Source of the DNA: an uncultured Opitutaceae bacterium
GTDB taxonomy: Bacteria > Verrucomicrobiota > Verrucomicrobiia > Opitutales > Opitutaceae
Reading direction: 5' to 3'
Assembly (NCBI GenBank): GCA_937889545.1
Contig: CALAOT010000003.1
Coordinates: 1 to 64,000, forward strand
DNA: 64,000 nt
Part shown: piece after piece, positions 9,967 through 18,928 of the stretch
Position numbering within the stretch: the first letter of the stretch is position 1
Layout of the letters: each line of letters opens with the position of its first letter
The notes under the pieces: model-generated
The model's input: only the letters and a program-made list of their open reading frames with translations
Told to the model about the DNA's origin: nothing
The model's database searches: none
Position numbers and translations under genes: made by a program

Positions 9967-10974
9967 TCAGGGGCCCGAGCCCTCGCTCCCGACCATAGAC
10001 CGCGCCGCGTCCGCGTTCGGGGCCGCCACCTTGCGGGTGCCGTCCGTGGTCTCGACCTTGTACAGGTTGGTGCTGCCCATGGATGAGAGCAGGGTCACGC
10101 TGACGACGGTGACCTTTACGGCCTCCTCCTTCTCCTCCCCCCTGGGCGAGAGGCTCTGTTCGACCACCATGGCGCCGCTGGCCGCCTCCGTCTTCAGGTC
10201 GAACTCCGGCAGCTCCTTCCACGAGTTGATGATGTGGAAGGTCCCCTGCTGCGTGTCCTTGTTCCAGGTGAAGCCGTTGATGACGACCTGGTGGCCCACG
10301 TCGCCCCCGCTCCAGGGGTGGGCGGCGATGAAGCCCGGCGGGAGATCCTGCCACACCTCCTTCGGAAACGAGGCCAGGACGGGGCGCCCCTTTCGAATCT
10401 CGTCCCTGACCCACTTGAACGGGTCCGCCTGGCCGGGCAGCCGGTGGACCACCGGTCTCGGGGTAAAGCCGTACATAAGGTTGACGAGCGACTGGCGGTA
10501 GAACGGGTCCGCCCACGGCCGGGCGGGATTCGAGTTGTTGATGATCTTGTAGAGATCGACGACCGGCAGGTAGAAGCCCGCGATGTCCAGCCAGTGGACT
10601 CGGGCGTAGAGCATGCACGTGGCGTCGATCTGGTCCCGCATGACGTTCGGCGGGACGAGCTGGACCGTCTCCAGCGGCCCAACGATGGTGGCGACCTGGA
10701 CCGTGCTCTTGACCGTAACCGTCACCGTCTCCTTCACGACCTTGAACTCGGACTTGCCGCGGGCGAGCGGGCTCTCGGTGCTGAGGGTGCCGAGCCAGCC
10801 CCGGTCCTCCTCCTTCATCTGGGCAAGGGGAAACACGCCCTTGGTCCCGTCGGCAAACAGCACGACCGCATACCCGTTCTCGATCCGGGCCTTGACCGCA
10901 TTCTGGAATTTCGCGGAGACGGCGGACAGCGGGCTCCCGATGAGGAGCAGGGCCAGCAGCATGCGTGTTTTCAT
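9967..10974 (-). CDS. Secreted papain/C39-like cysteine-peptidase-fold protein with an N-terminal SLA1-like domain
   Basis: 335 residues with a signal peptide (MKTRMLLALLLIGSPLSAVSA). Residues about 22-62 (VKARIENGYAVVLFADGTKGVFPLAQM...) resemble the SLA1-homology/SHD1 beta domain common in verrucomicrobial and planctomycete secreted proteins. The middle has RDQIDATCMLYARVHWLD, which looks like the Gln-x-Cys active-site helix of clan CA peptidases. Later GDVGHQVVINGF supplies a His and FHIINSWKE an Asn, in the order Q, C, H, N expected of papain or C39 folds. The peptidase call rests on this order only. It could be an inactive or transglutaminase-like relative. No partner gene is evident; it stands alone between pckG and a small gene. 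Confidence 0.6.
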   Translation of the reverse strand: MKTRMLLALLLIGSPLSAVSAKFQNAVKARIENGYAVVLFADGTKGVFPLAQMKEEDRGWLGTLSTESPLARGKSEFKVVKETVTVTVKSTVQVATIVGPLETVQLVPPNVMRDQIDATCMLYARVHWLDIAGFYLPVVDLYKIINNSNPARPWADPFYRQSLVNLMYGFTPRPVVHRLPGQADPFKWVRDEIRKGRPVLASFPKEVWQDLPPGFIAAHPWSGGDVGHQVVINGFTWNKDTQQGTFHIINSWKELPEFDLKTEAASGAMVVEQSLSPRGEEKEEAVKVTVVSVTLLSSMGSTNLYKVETTDGTRKVAAPNADAARSMVGSEGSGP

Positions 10975-11046
10975 GGTCCGGGACGATTGTGCGCGCCCGG
11001 CCGCAGGGCGGGCGCGAAGACCCTAATGACACGGCCGCCGCCGATT

Positions 11047-11454
11047 TCAAAAGGAAAGGCCGCCGCCCGCCTCAATCCCGCCGGCGACGCGTCTGGGAGC
11101 CGTGGCGCCCAGCGCCTCCGCCTTCGCGTAGATCTCGCGCGGAGCGGCGTCGAAGTACTTGAGGAGCGCGGGGCACAGCCAGCCGTCGATGCCGAACGTC
11201 GGGGAGAAATACCAGTTGCCGCCGGCCTCCTCCTCCCGCCACTCCAGCTTTGCCGCGTAGCCGGGGAAGGGGCGCGCGGAGAATACGAGGCGGAACCCCC
11301 GTTCCGCGCCCGGGATGGGCCCGGCCAGCCGCTCGATCATCTCGTCGACGCCGAAGACGAACGGCTCCCTCCTCAGGCCGGCCTCGTCGTCGTCGAACAC
11401 CCAGGAGCCCTCGTGCTTGTAGGGACGCAGGACGAACAGGGAGTTTCCGCTCAT
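11047..11454 (-). CDS. Conserved small protein, DUF6717-like
   Basis: 135 residues from ATG 11454 (the ATG at 11475 adds seven residues). The sequence FVLRPYKHEGSWVFDDDEAG, then REPFVFGVDEMIERL, FRLVFSARPFPGYAAKLEWREEE, NWYFSPTFGIDGWLCPALLKYF and PREIYAKAE matches a widespread small soluble family that I recall as DUF6717. No enzymatic motif is recognised. There is no signal peptide. The C-terminal 20 residues are low-complexity Gly/Ala and probably not conserved. The function is unknown. Confidence 0.7.
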   Translation of the reverse strand: MSGNSLFVLRPYKHEGSWVFDDDEAGLRREPFVFGVDEMIERLAGPIPGAERGFRLVFSARPFPGYAAKLEWREEEAGGNWYFSPTFGIDGWLCPALLKYFDAAPREIYAKAEALGATAPRRVAGGIEAGGGLSF

Positions 11455-11505
11455 TTCTTCCCTCGCCCAAGGCATTCAACGATCCGCGGCGGGCCCGGCG
11501 GCCCG

Positions 11506-11910
11506 TCAAGCATCCCATCGCTCCAGGCCCTCCCGCAAGCCCTTGACCTCCAGAACCAGCTCCCTCGTGAGCCGGAGCTGCTCCTCCTGGAGGTGGATCA
11601 AATCCTTCACGCCCTGCTCCGCATCGGCAGACCGTGCGGCCAGGGCCCGTTGCCTTTCCGCCGACTCGTCCCGCAGCCCCTTCAGCTCCCCGACCAGCTC
11701 CCTCGTGAGCCGAAGCTGCTCCTCCTGGGCCCTTATCGACTCCCTGACGGCCTGTTCCGTATCCTCGGATCGCCCCATCGCGCTCTTCCGCCTCTCCTCC
11801 GACTCGGCCTGAAGGCGCGTCCATTGGCCGGACCGAATCATCATCCAGATCAGGTAGGTCGCGGCCACGACGAGCGAAATCCAGATGATCAACCTTAGGT
11901 GTGGGTCCAT
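11506..11910 (-). CDS. Membrane-anchored coiled-coil protein with an internal duplication
   Basis: 134 residues. One N-terminal transmembrane helix (LIIWISLVVAATYLIWMMI) is followed by a charged, Gln/Glu/Leu/Arg-rich helix likely to form a coiled coil. Two near-identical segments, EEQLRLTRELVGELKGLRDE and EEQLRLTRELVLEVKGLREG, lie about 43 residues apart, showing an internal duplication. No known family is recognised. It is probably an inner-membrane structural or scaffolding protein. It lies in the same orientation as the DUF6717-like gene (31 bp apart as far as the longest start of the latter). Confidence 0.7.
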   Translation of the reverse strand: MDPHLRLIIWISLVVAATYLIWMMIRSGQWTRLQAESEERRKSAMGRSEDTEQAVRESIRAQEEQLRLTRELVGELKGLRDESAERQRALAARSADAEQGVKDLIHLQEEQLRLTRELVLEVKGLREGLERWDA

Positions 11911-12018
11911 TTCTTGCCCTCCGGCGTTGCGATGGTCGCGCCCATGGCGGCCCCCGGGCGGGATCAGGCCCGCGCTTCGTCTGCGCGCAGCCGATCGATG
12001 CCCCCCAGGGCGGCCCGG

Positions 12019-12519
12019 TTACTTCGACTTGCTCAGCACCTTCTTCTTCTCCGCCTGAAACTCGTCGTCGGTGAGGATGCCCTTCTTGCGAAGGTCATCG
12101 AGCTTGACGAGGGCGGCGTAAAGATCGTCGGTCGACAGCGGTTTCTCGACGGGGGCGATGGCGGGGGCAGCGGCGGGGCCTTCCGGGGCCGCGTTGCTTG
12201 TCAGCCCCGGGTCTCCCGGGTTGAGAGCCCTGAAGACGATCTTGGCCTTGGCATAGCCCAGGCTGAACATGGGCACGTCCCCCGTGAGGGAGATCACCCT
12301 CATCTGCTTGCCCTGGGCCTCGCAGTACTTGGCGGCGGCGTCGCTGGCGTCGGTTTTCAGCTTGTCGACATTCCGATTGAACGCGTTCTTCGCCTCGCAG
12401 GTGATCGAATAGGTGTCGTTCCCCAACGAGACCACATCCCCGCTATGCGCCGCCGAGGCGCGTCCAGTCAGCGTGACGCAAAGGCAAAAAGCCGTGAGTA
12501 TCGGGCCAAGGGTTTTCAT
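12019..12519 (-). CDS. Secreted protein with a C-terminal SHOCT domain
   Basis: 166 residues from ATG 12519, chosen because MKTLGPILTAFCLCVTLTGRASA is a clean signal peptide; the open frame extends upstream but into sequence without coding signal. The middle holds two Cys (SITCEAK, KYCEAQGK) that could form a disulfide, then an Ala/Pro-rich linker, and the end is a SHOCT-type short helical hairpin (LYAALVKLDDLRKKGILTDDEFQAEKKKVL). SHOCT domains are small oligomerisation or protein-interaction tails. The function is otherwise unknown. It is transcribed divergently from the gene at 12809. Confidence 0.75.
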   Translation of the reverse strand: MKTLGPILTAFCLCVTLTGRASAAHSGDVVSLGNDTYSITCEAKNAFNRNVDKLKTDASDAAAKYCEAQGKQMRVISLTGDVPMFSLGYAKAKIVFRALNPGDPGLTSNAAPEGPAAAPAIAPVEKPLSTDDLYAALVKLDDLRKKGILTDDEFQAEKKKVLSKSK

Positions 12520-12808
12520 GTTCACGGTGGAAACGTCCTCGGACGCGCTGAGGAGGTCAAGGTTTCGCTGGCGGCTTCTCGTCCCGGGGAAGGCCGCCCG
12601 GGGAGGGGCCGGCCCGGGAGCGCGCGTCGGGGAAACGCGGCCCGGAGCGGCTTCGCCGACAATCCGCGAGCCGTTCCGATGGCGGGTTGCCCAATCCCCT
12701 GCGGTGCGCTGGCCGCGGCCCGCGCCACGCTGGCGATCCTGCGCCCAGAAAGAAGGTTGTCGCCGGTGGCGGCCGGCAATATGGGTGCGTGCACAATCCC
12801 GAGCAGGC

Positions 12809-14518
12809 TTGACCATCACCACCCATACGCATCACGGGCGTCTCCTCTTTCTGGGGATGATTCCTTTCCTGCCGCTGATTGCGCTGTCAGGTCCCGACAA
12901 CGCCGCGGCGACCGACGGGACCGTCACGACGCTTGACCCCGTCTTCGTCGAGGCCTCGGCCGCGAATCCGTGGCAGTACATCTCGCTACCGGGATTCGAG
13001 ATCATTTCGCGCTGCCCCGACAGCTTCAACGAGACGTACGTGCGCGCCCTGAGGACGGCGACGGCCGCCCGGCTTGCCCTGCTTCCCAAGACCTTCTGGG
13101 GCCAGTTGCCGACCCCGATCAAGATCGTGCTCTACAACCGGCCTCCCGAGCGGCGGGGAGGCTTCTATTCCACGAATCCGATCGACCTTTCCTGGTCATC
13201 CGAGGACGGCGCCATACTGGGATCGGACACGATCCTGCTTTCCCATCCCGTCACCCTGGGAGACGGGGACACGTTCATCAATTGCGGCAATTATTGGGAC
13301 ATCCAGTCTGAAACCAGCAACCTCAGCATCGACCTCGACAGCGCCATCCGGATCGGGGCCCGCGTGCCCCATTTCCCGGCGTGGTTCATCGCGGGCCTGG
13401 AGGGTCCGTGCGGCCTTCTTCGCAACCGGCTGATCGATTCCACCCTGCTTGGGGATGCCGTGATACTGTCCAATTCCCGCTGGATCTCGTCGGCCGAAAC
13501 GATCGCGATTCAGAACGAAAGCGGCAAGCGGCCCAAGGGCGGGGGCGGCGGCCGCCGAACCCTCCTGCCGCTGGGCAGGGTGTTCAGCGGCTCAGTGTCG
13601 ATAGACCAAAAGGGGATCTGGGGCGCCGAGGCGGCCCTCTTCGTCCGATGGGGACTCTACAAGAGCGGGGCCAGGCAGGCCTTCCTGGACTTCGTGGACC
13701 AGGCGACGAGGGAGCCGATCACCGAGCCCCTGTTCAGGAGGTATCTGGGAATCGGCTATGACGAGGCGCAGAAGCGGCTCAGCGATTTTCTCCCGGCAGC
13801 GGTCAGCGAATCGATCAGGGTACCCCTTGCCGTCCCGCCGGACGCGGAGCTGACGACACGCGAGGCGACGTCGGACGAGGTTGCCCGGATCATCGGCGAC
13901 TGGGGGCGGCTCGAGGGGCGCTCGGGGGGGCTGCAGTATTCCGAGTACCGGCACGAATGCATGGAACAGGCCGACAGGCTGTTTGAGCGGATCTCTTCCA
14001 GGAGGAACGGCGACCCCCTGTTTCTCGCCGCCTTCGGGCTCTATGAGCTCCAGGTCGGCGACGGCCTCCGGGCCCGCCAGGCGCTGGAGGCGGCGACGGC
14101 GGCCGGAGTGGTCCGCCCCCGCGCCTATGTGGAACTGGCCCGCCTGCGGCTGGATGCCTCGCTCCCAAGCGCCCAGGAGGGGATCGGGGACCTGAGCGAC
14201 GCCGAGTTCGCCGAAATCGCGGGCCTGTTGACGACGGCGCGGGTGCAGATGCCGTCGCTGCCCAGCTGCTACCGTCTGCTCGCGCAGGTTTTGGAGCATG
14301 CCCCCACAAAGCCGGTGCGCGAGGACCTGGGGGCCCTTGACGAGGCTGTCCGCCTCTTTCCCCAGGACGCCGCCCTGGCCTACCAGGTGGCAAACCTCTA
14401 TAGAAAATTTGGCAACCCCGCCGGAGCCACCGCGATCATTGATCGCGCGATGGGATTCGCGGAATCTGACGGGGAGCGCGAGCTGCTGTCCGGCTTCCTG
14501 GCCAAACACGCCAGGTAG
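12809..14518 (+). CDS. Secreted tetratricopeptide-like protein of unknown function
   Basis: 569 residues if translation starts at TTG 12809, which gives a usable signal peptide (RLLFLGMIPFLPLIALSGP) ; ATG 12857 gives a shorter one. Residues about 100-330 form a globular domain with LPTPIKIVLYNRPPE and VPHFPAWFIAGLEGPCGLL, the latter reminiscent of the WxxEG segment of gluzincin peptidase-MA-like proteins. No HExxH is seen, so protease activity is not supported. The C-terminal third (LFLAAFGLYELQVGDGLRAR, then DAALAYQVANLYRKFGNPAGA) is TPR-like. It is convergent with the large NHL protein gene; a GC-rich hairpin lies between them. Confidence 0.65.
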   Translation: MTITTHTHHGRLLFLGMIPFLPLIALSGPDNAAATDGTVTTLDPVFVEASAANPWQYISLPGFEIISRCPDSFNETYVRALRTATAARLALLPKTFWGQLPTPIKIVLYNRPPERRGGFYSTNPIDLSWSSEDGAILGSDTILLSHPVTLGDGDTFINCGNYWDIQSETSNLSIDLDSAIRIGARVPHFPAWFIAGLEGPCGLLRNRLIDSTLLGDAVILSNSRWISSAETIAIQNESGKRPKGGGGGRRTLLPLGRVFSGSVSIDQKGIWGAEAALFVRWGLYKSGARQAFLDFVDQATREPITEPLFRRYLGIGYDEAQKRLSDFLPAAVSESIRVPLAVPPDAELTTREATSDEVARIIGDWGRLEGRSGGLQYSEYRHECMEQADRLFERISSRRNGDPLFLAAFGLYELQVGDGLRARQALEAATAAGVVRPRAYVELARLRLDASLPSAQEGIGDLSDAEFAEIAGLLTTARVQMPSLPSCYRLLAQVLEHAPTKPVREDLGALDEAVRLFPQDAALAYQVANLYRKFGNPAGATAIIDRAMGFAESDGERELLSGFLAKHAR

Positions 14519-14588
14519 TCGCAGGCAGGCTCACCTCCGGGCGGCGCCTTCTCGGCCCGATTGAGCCTTGGAATGGGCCCCGAGCCTG

Positions 14589-14608
14589 GGCCCGGGCCTT
14601 CCCGGGCC
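14589..14608. terminator. GC-rich hairpin between convergent genes
   Basis: An 8-bp perfect inverted repeat, GGCCCGGG / CCCGGGCC, separated by CCTT, lies between the stop of the gene ending at 14518 and the stop of the − strand gene ending at 14646. There is no U tract on either strand, so it is terminator-like only by position and stability. Confidence 0.4.
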
Positions 14609-14645
14609 GATCCGGCTGTCTCGGCCCGGTTTTCCGGCAGCGCGG

Positions 14646-15467
14646 TCAGGGGACCTCGTACACTTCCGCCAGGCTCACACCAGTCGTATTGTTCACCCCG
14701 GAGATCTGCGCCGTGTACGCACCCGCCGTAATGGTGACCACCACGGCGCTGTCGGCACTGCCGGAAGCGAAGGGGAAGGCACCGACCCCTGCGGCGATGC
14801 TCGCGATCTGGGCCGGGGTTGGATTTGTGCTTGTGCCCCAGCCCGTGTTAGAGGCGATCGACGTCTGCCCGCTGAGGACGTTGAGAACGGGCTGGGCCAG
14901 GGCCCCGGCGACGCCCAGGGCGGTCAGGCTGGGCCCGTCGCCCCTCACGAGCAGCTCCTCGGGGCCGTTTCCCGAGACGACGAAGCCGGCGATCATGATG
15001 TTGCCGCCGGTCCCGACCTGGGCCCGGGTGGCGATATTGACAAGGCGCGTGCCGGTCGTCGCAACCTCGTAGACCTCGGCAAGCGCGACCCCCGTGGTGT
15101 TGTTCACGCCGGAAATCTCCACGGTGTATGCGCCCGCTGGCAGGTTGACGATCACGGCACAGTCGGCGCTGCCGGAAGCGAAGGGGAAGGCGCCCACCTG
15201 CGCGGCAACGCTGGCGATCTGGGCCGGGGCCGGGTTCGTGCTCGTGCCCCAGGCCGTGTTCGAGGCGATGACCGTCTGCCCGCTTAAGACCGTGAGAACG
15301 GGCTGGGCAAGGGCCCCGGCGACGCCCAGGGCGGTCAGGCTGGGCCCGTCGCCGCGGATCAGGAGGGTCTCGGTGCCGCTGCCCTGGATCACGAAGCCCG
15401 GGATCATGATATTGGCACCGGTCCCGACCATCGCGCGGGTGGATATGTTGACCAGCCGCGCGCCCGA
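14646..15467. repeat. Tandem duplication, 411-bp period, encoding the two C-terminal domains
   Basis: Two adjacent units (about 14646-15056 and 15057-15467) keep high identity at the DNA level; for example the block starting GCTGGGCCAGGGCCCCGG at 14891 recurs at 15302 with one or two changes. The period is 411 bp (137 codons). Such near-identity within a gene suggests a recent duplication or gene conversion. Confidence 0.75.
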
Positions 15468-17900
15468 TGTCCCCGTGTTCACGTGCAGGGTGGCCGCGTT
15501 GCTCGTCGTCGAACCGTTGCTGTCGGTGACGACGACCGTGTACGGGCCCGCGTTGGAGGACTGGGCGTTGGTTACGGTGTACGAGGAGCCGGTCGCGCCG
15601 CCGATGGGCGTGGCGTTGAAGTCCCACTGGTAGGTGAGCGAGGTGCCCGAGGCCGTGACCGAGAAGGTCGCGCTCCCGCCCACGGCGACGTACTGGTCGG
15701 AGGGCTGCGTCACAATGTACGGGGCCGCCGAGGGGGTGCCTTGGCGGATGACGTCGTTGCCCGTGTCCGAGACAAACAGGTTGGCGCTCCCATCCACCGC
15801 GAGGTAGTACGGGCTGTAGAACAGCGCGGCGGCCCCGGTTCCGTTGGCGTAGCCGCCCCTGGCCGGCGGCTGGGTGTAGGCGGCCGGCGGGGTGCCAGCC
15901 AGGGTGGTCACGGCGTTGGTCCCGGCGGCAACCATGCGGATCGTGTTGTTGCCGGAGTCCGTAACGTAAACATTCTGGTTTGAATCCACAGCGACGCCGA
16001 TTGGGGCATAGAATTGTGCGGCTGGCCCCGTCCCATCCGCGTTGCCTTCGATCCCTGCCTTGCCCGCGATGGTGCTCACGGCGGCAGTCGAGATGACGAT
16101 CTTGCGGATCGTGCTGTTGGCGCGGTCTGCGACATAGAGGTTCCCTTTTGAATCCACCGCTATGCCGGCCGGCTGGTTGAATTGCGCCGCTGGCCCCGTC
16201 CCGTCCTTGCTGCCGATGGTCCCGGCAGTGCCCGCCAGGGTGGTCGTGACGCCGGACGGGGTGATCATGCGAATATCGAAGTTCTGATTCTCCGAGACAT
16301 ACACATTGCCACTTGAATCGACCGCAATGCCGAGCGGTTCATTGAACAGAGCGGCGGATCCCGTCCCGTCATGGTAGTTGCCGGATGCCGGATATGTGGT
16401 CGGCGGGGCGCCTGCCAGGGTGCTCACGACGCCTGCCGGGGTGATCTTGCGAATCGTGTTGTTGCCGGTGTCCGCAACGTACACGTTGCCGCTTCCATCA
16501 ACTGCGACGGCGTACGGCAGATAGAACCGCGCGGCGGCTCCTGTCCCGTCCGCGCTGCCGCCGGCCCCCGGGGTACCCGCAAAGGTCGTCACCGCCCCCC
16601 CCGGGGTGATCTTGCGAATCGTGTAGTTGTCCAGGTCCGCGACGTAAACGTTTCCGCTTCCGTCCACCGCCATGCCAGCCGGGAGATTGAAATGCGCAGA
16701 GCTCCCAGACCCGTCCGAGTTGCCTTCCCCCGGGGTACCTGCGAGGGTGGCGACGGCAGAGGTCGACGTGACGATCTTTCGAATCGTGCTATTGTTGTTA
16801 TCCGAAACGTAAATGTTGCCGTTTGAGTCCCCCGCCAAACCCGGCAGGGCAGTGCCCCCAACGCCTTGCGTATAAAAATCAAATAGCGCGGCAGTCCCCG
16901 TCCCATCCACGAAGCCGGCGAGCCCCGCGACGCCGGCAAAGGTAGTCACGCTGCCGCCCGATGTGATCTTGCGGATCGTGTAATTGCCGCTATCCGAGAC
17001 ATACACGTTGCCGCTTGTATCCACCGCCAGACCAGCCGGGAGATAAAACTGGGCGGCTCCTCCCGTCCCGTCGGCGGTGCCCCTTGCCCCTGCGGTGCCC
17101 GCCAGAGTGGTCACGACGGCGCCCGACGTGGTGATCTTGCGGATCGTGTTGTTGCCCTGGTCCGAAACATAAAGGTTGCCGCTTCCATCTATCGTGATGC
17201 CAGCCGGCGACTTGAAACGCGCGGCGGTTCCCGTACCGTCGGTGCTGCCCAAATTGCCGCCAGCGAAAGTGGTCACGACGGCGCCCGGCGTTGTGATCTT
17301 GCGAATCGAGTTACCTAACCCGTCCACAACGTACAGGTTCCCACTTCCGTCTATCGTAAGGCCGATCGGCAGGCTGAACTGCGCAGCGGACCCCGTCGCA
17401 TCGTTGGAGCCGGAGACCCCTGCGGTGCCGGCAAAAGTACTCACGACGCCGGCCGGCGTGATCTTGCGAATCGTGTAATTGTTGGAGTCCGCGACGTAGA
17501 CGTTGCCCTGTCCATCGATAGCGATGCCGGTCGGGCCATGGAACGTCGCGGCGGTTCCCGTCCCGTCCGCGTGGCCGGATACCAGCGAGGTGCCTGCGAG
17601 GGTGGTCACGGCTCCGCCCGGCGTAATCTTGAGGATCACGTTGCCTTCCTCGTCAGCGACATACAGGTTGCCGCTGGCATCCACCGCAACGCCCGAGGGG
17701 GAGAGGAACTGCGCTGCGGCTCCCGTCGCGTCCACGATGCCGGGGACATACGGGGCGCCCGCTAATGTGTTGAACGTGTATGGCGTTGAGTAGGTGCTCT
17801 GGGCCTGTGCAGCCGAGGTCAAAAGCAAGGCTGCGGTAAATGGCGTTAGGCGGCCCAGCAGGGAGAGTGCCGCTGTTCTTGTTGTGCGTGTAGCGTTCAT
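14646..17900 (-). CDS. Secreted NHL-repeat (12 units) / Ig-like protein with two C-terminal verrucomicrobial domains
   Basis: 1084 residues from ATG 17900, giving the signal peptide LTPFTAALLLTSAAQAQS. Twelve NHL repeats follow, each with a core like PxGxAVDxSGNxYVADxxNxTIRKI and linked by 'TLAGTxGxxGxxDGTGxAAxF' segments, enough for two six-bladed propellers. Then comes one Ig-like domain (PYIVTQPSDQYVAVGGSATFSV to SNAATLHV). The end is two copies of a 137-residue domain that starts RLVNISTRA or RLVNIATRA, has LLIRGDGPSLTALGVAGALAQPVL and ends ALAEVYEV. The same domain ends the giant protein at 36686, so it may be a surface-sorting or anchoring module. An exported structural or binding protein is likely; no enzyme motif is seen. 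Confidence 0.85.
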   Translation of the reverse strand: MNATRTTRTAALSLLGRLTPFTAALLLTSAAQAQSTYSTPYTFNTLAGAPYVPGIVDATGAAAQFLSPSGVAVDASGNLYVADEEGNVILKITPGGAVTTLAGTSLVSGHADGTGTAATFHGPTGIAIDGQGNVYVADSNNYTIRKITPAGVVSTFAGTAGVSGSNDATGSAAQFSLPIGLTIDGSGNLYVVDGLGNSIRKITTPGAVVTTFAGGNLGSTDGTGTAARFKSPAGITIDGSGNLYVSDQGNNTIRKITTSGAVVTTLAGTAGARGTADGTGGAAQFYLPAGLAVDTSGNVYVSDSGNYTIRKITSGGSVTTFAGVAGLAGFVDGTGTAALFDFYTQGVGGTALPGLAGDSNGNIYVSDNNNSTIRKIVTSTSAVATLAGTPGEGNSDGSGSSAHFNLPAGMAVDGSGNVYVADLDNYTIRKITPGGAVTTFAGTPGAGGSADGTGAAARFYLPYAVAVDGSGNVYVADTGNNTIRKITPAGVVSTLAGAPPTTYPASGNYHDGTGSAALFNEPLGIAVDSSGNVYVSENQNFDIRMITPSGVTTTLAGTAGTIGSKDGTGPAAQFNQPAGIAVDSKGNLYVADRANSTIRKIVISTAAVSTIAGKAGIEGNADGTGPAAQFYAPIGVAVDSNQNVYVTDSGNNTIRMVAAGTNAVTTLAGTPPAAYTQPPARGGYANGTGAAALFYSPYYLAVDGSANLFVSDTGNDVIRQGTPSAAPYIVTQPSDQYVAVGGSATFSVTASGTSLTYQWDFNATPIGGATGSSYTVTNAQSSNAGPYTVVVTDSNGSTTSNAATLHVNTGTSGARLVNISTRAMVGTGANIMIPGFVIQGSGTETLLIRGDGPSLTALGVAGALAQPVLTVLSGQTVIASNTAWGTSTNPAPAQIASVAAQVGAFPFASGSADCAVIVNLPAGAYTVEISGVNNTTGVALAEVYEVATTGTRLVNIATRAQVGTGGNIMIAGFVVSGNGPEELLVRGDGPSLTALGVAGALAQPVLNVLSGQTSIASNTGWGTSTNPTPAQIASIAAGVGAFPFASGSADSAVVVTITAGAYTAQISGVNNTTGVSLAEVYEVP

Positions 17901-18052
17901 GTGGTTCCCGTTGCCTCTCCTCATGGGAGAGGATGATTAAAGAAATACTGGGTAAAATGGTATCGCCCGGCACGGCCGATGGCGAGCCGCAATCTGAGGA
18001 AATGTGTCGTGCCGCCCGCTCCGGCCAAATCGGCCTGGGGCGCGACTGCGGG

Positions 18053-18928
18053 TCACTTCTCCGGCACGGGGCCGAGTGACCTTACATCGCCTATGTCGAC
18101 GCGGCCCTCGGGAATCGGCGGGATGCGGACCAGACCGTGGCTGTCCTGGCCAAAATACAGGGAGGCGAAACGCGCCATGGCCGGAAGTTCCTGCTCAAAG
18201 TCGTGGCGGCGCTCGGAGAGGCTGAACCGCGTCTCCCAGAGCAGCCTGACCTGCCTCCGCCGCCAGGCGGCCTGGAAATCGTACGCCCGCAATATGACAA
18301 AATAGCGGTTCGCCGCGAGGGCATCCAGCACCTCGTAGCGCGACTGCCTGAACAGGGTCATCTTGAAGCTGGTGCCATAGCCGGTGAGGCTGGGCTCAAG
18401 GGACAGTTCGGACACCCCCCGGGAGTCGAAGCCGAGCAGCGTGGCGTTCCAGGCGTTGAGCCCGTCCATCGATTGCCCGTCCAGCGTGTTGACGGAGCCG
18501 GTCGTCCTTCCCCAGAAGACCATGATCAGGAGCCTCGCCTCGTTTGGATCGTGCGTGGGCAGGTAGTTCTGGCCGGCGAGCGGGACCGCGATCGTCCGCG
18601 CTATCTCGTTAAAGCTCACGTCGTCGATGGTGGGGTCGCGCACGACCATAAGCGGCGGGGTGATCGCCCCCCCCTCTCCAAAGGCGTACGCCTCGGGCTG
18701 GAACGAACCGCCCGCGAGCCTCGCGCGGACATAGCCGTTGTACGCCTTCGAAGAGACGGCGGTGAGCTTTTCGCTGTCGGAGACCGCGCTGAAAGGGCCG
18801 GCGCCGGACGGAGTCGCCGGGATTGCCGCCCAGGCGAGCAGGAGGAAGGCCCCCAGTCCGCGCACGCGCTGCCTTCCCGCGCCGGGGTTGTTGCGTTCGG
18901 GACCAAGGGCCGGGTCGGGGCGGTTCAT
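18053..18928 (-). CDS. Secreted hypothetical protein, paralogue A of a tandem pair
   Basis: 291 residues from ATG 18928, which overlaps the stop of the upstream paralogue (ATGA). The N terminus has a hydrophobic stretch (LGAFLLLAWAAIPATPSGA) preceded by about 25 residues, consistent with a signal peptide. Shared blocks with the neighbour are GGSFQPEAYAFGEGG, LAGQNYLPTHDPNEARLLIMVFWG, YFVILRAYDFQA and LLWETRFSLSERRHDFEQ...FGQDSHGLVR. I do not recognise a Pfam family. The conserved Trp, Asp/His and Arg residues suggest a folded extracytoplasmic domain. It is coupled to and probably co-expressed with its paralogue. Confidence 0.75.
   Translation of the reverse strand: MNRPDPALGPERNNPGAGRQRVRGLGAFLLLAWAAIPATPSGAGPFSAVSDSEKLTAVSSKAYNGYVRARLAGGSFQPEAYAFGEGGAITPPLMVVRDPTIDDVSFNEIARTIAVPLAGQNYLPTHDPNEARLLIMVFWGRTTGSVNTLDGQSMDGLNAWNATLLGFDSRGVSELSLEPSLTGYGTSFKMTLFRQSRYEVLDALAANRYFVILRAYDFQAAWRRRQVRLLWETRFSLSERRHDFEQELPAMARFASLYFGQDSHGLVRIPPIPEGRVDIGDVRSLGPVPEK

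Noticed and set aside
12809-14518. Peptidase-MA-like metalloprotease
   Set aside because: The WFIAGLEG segment is suggestive but no HExxH motif is present.
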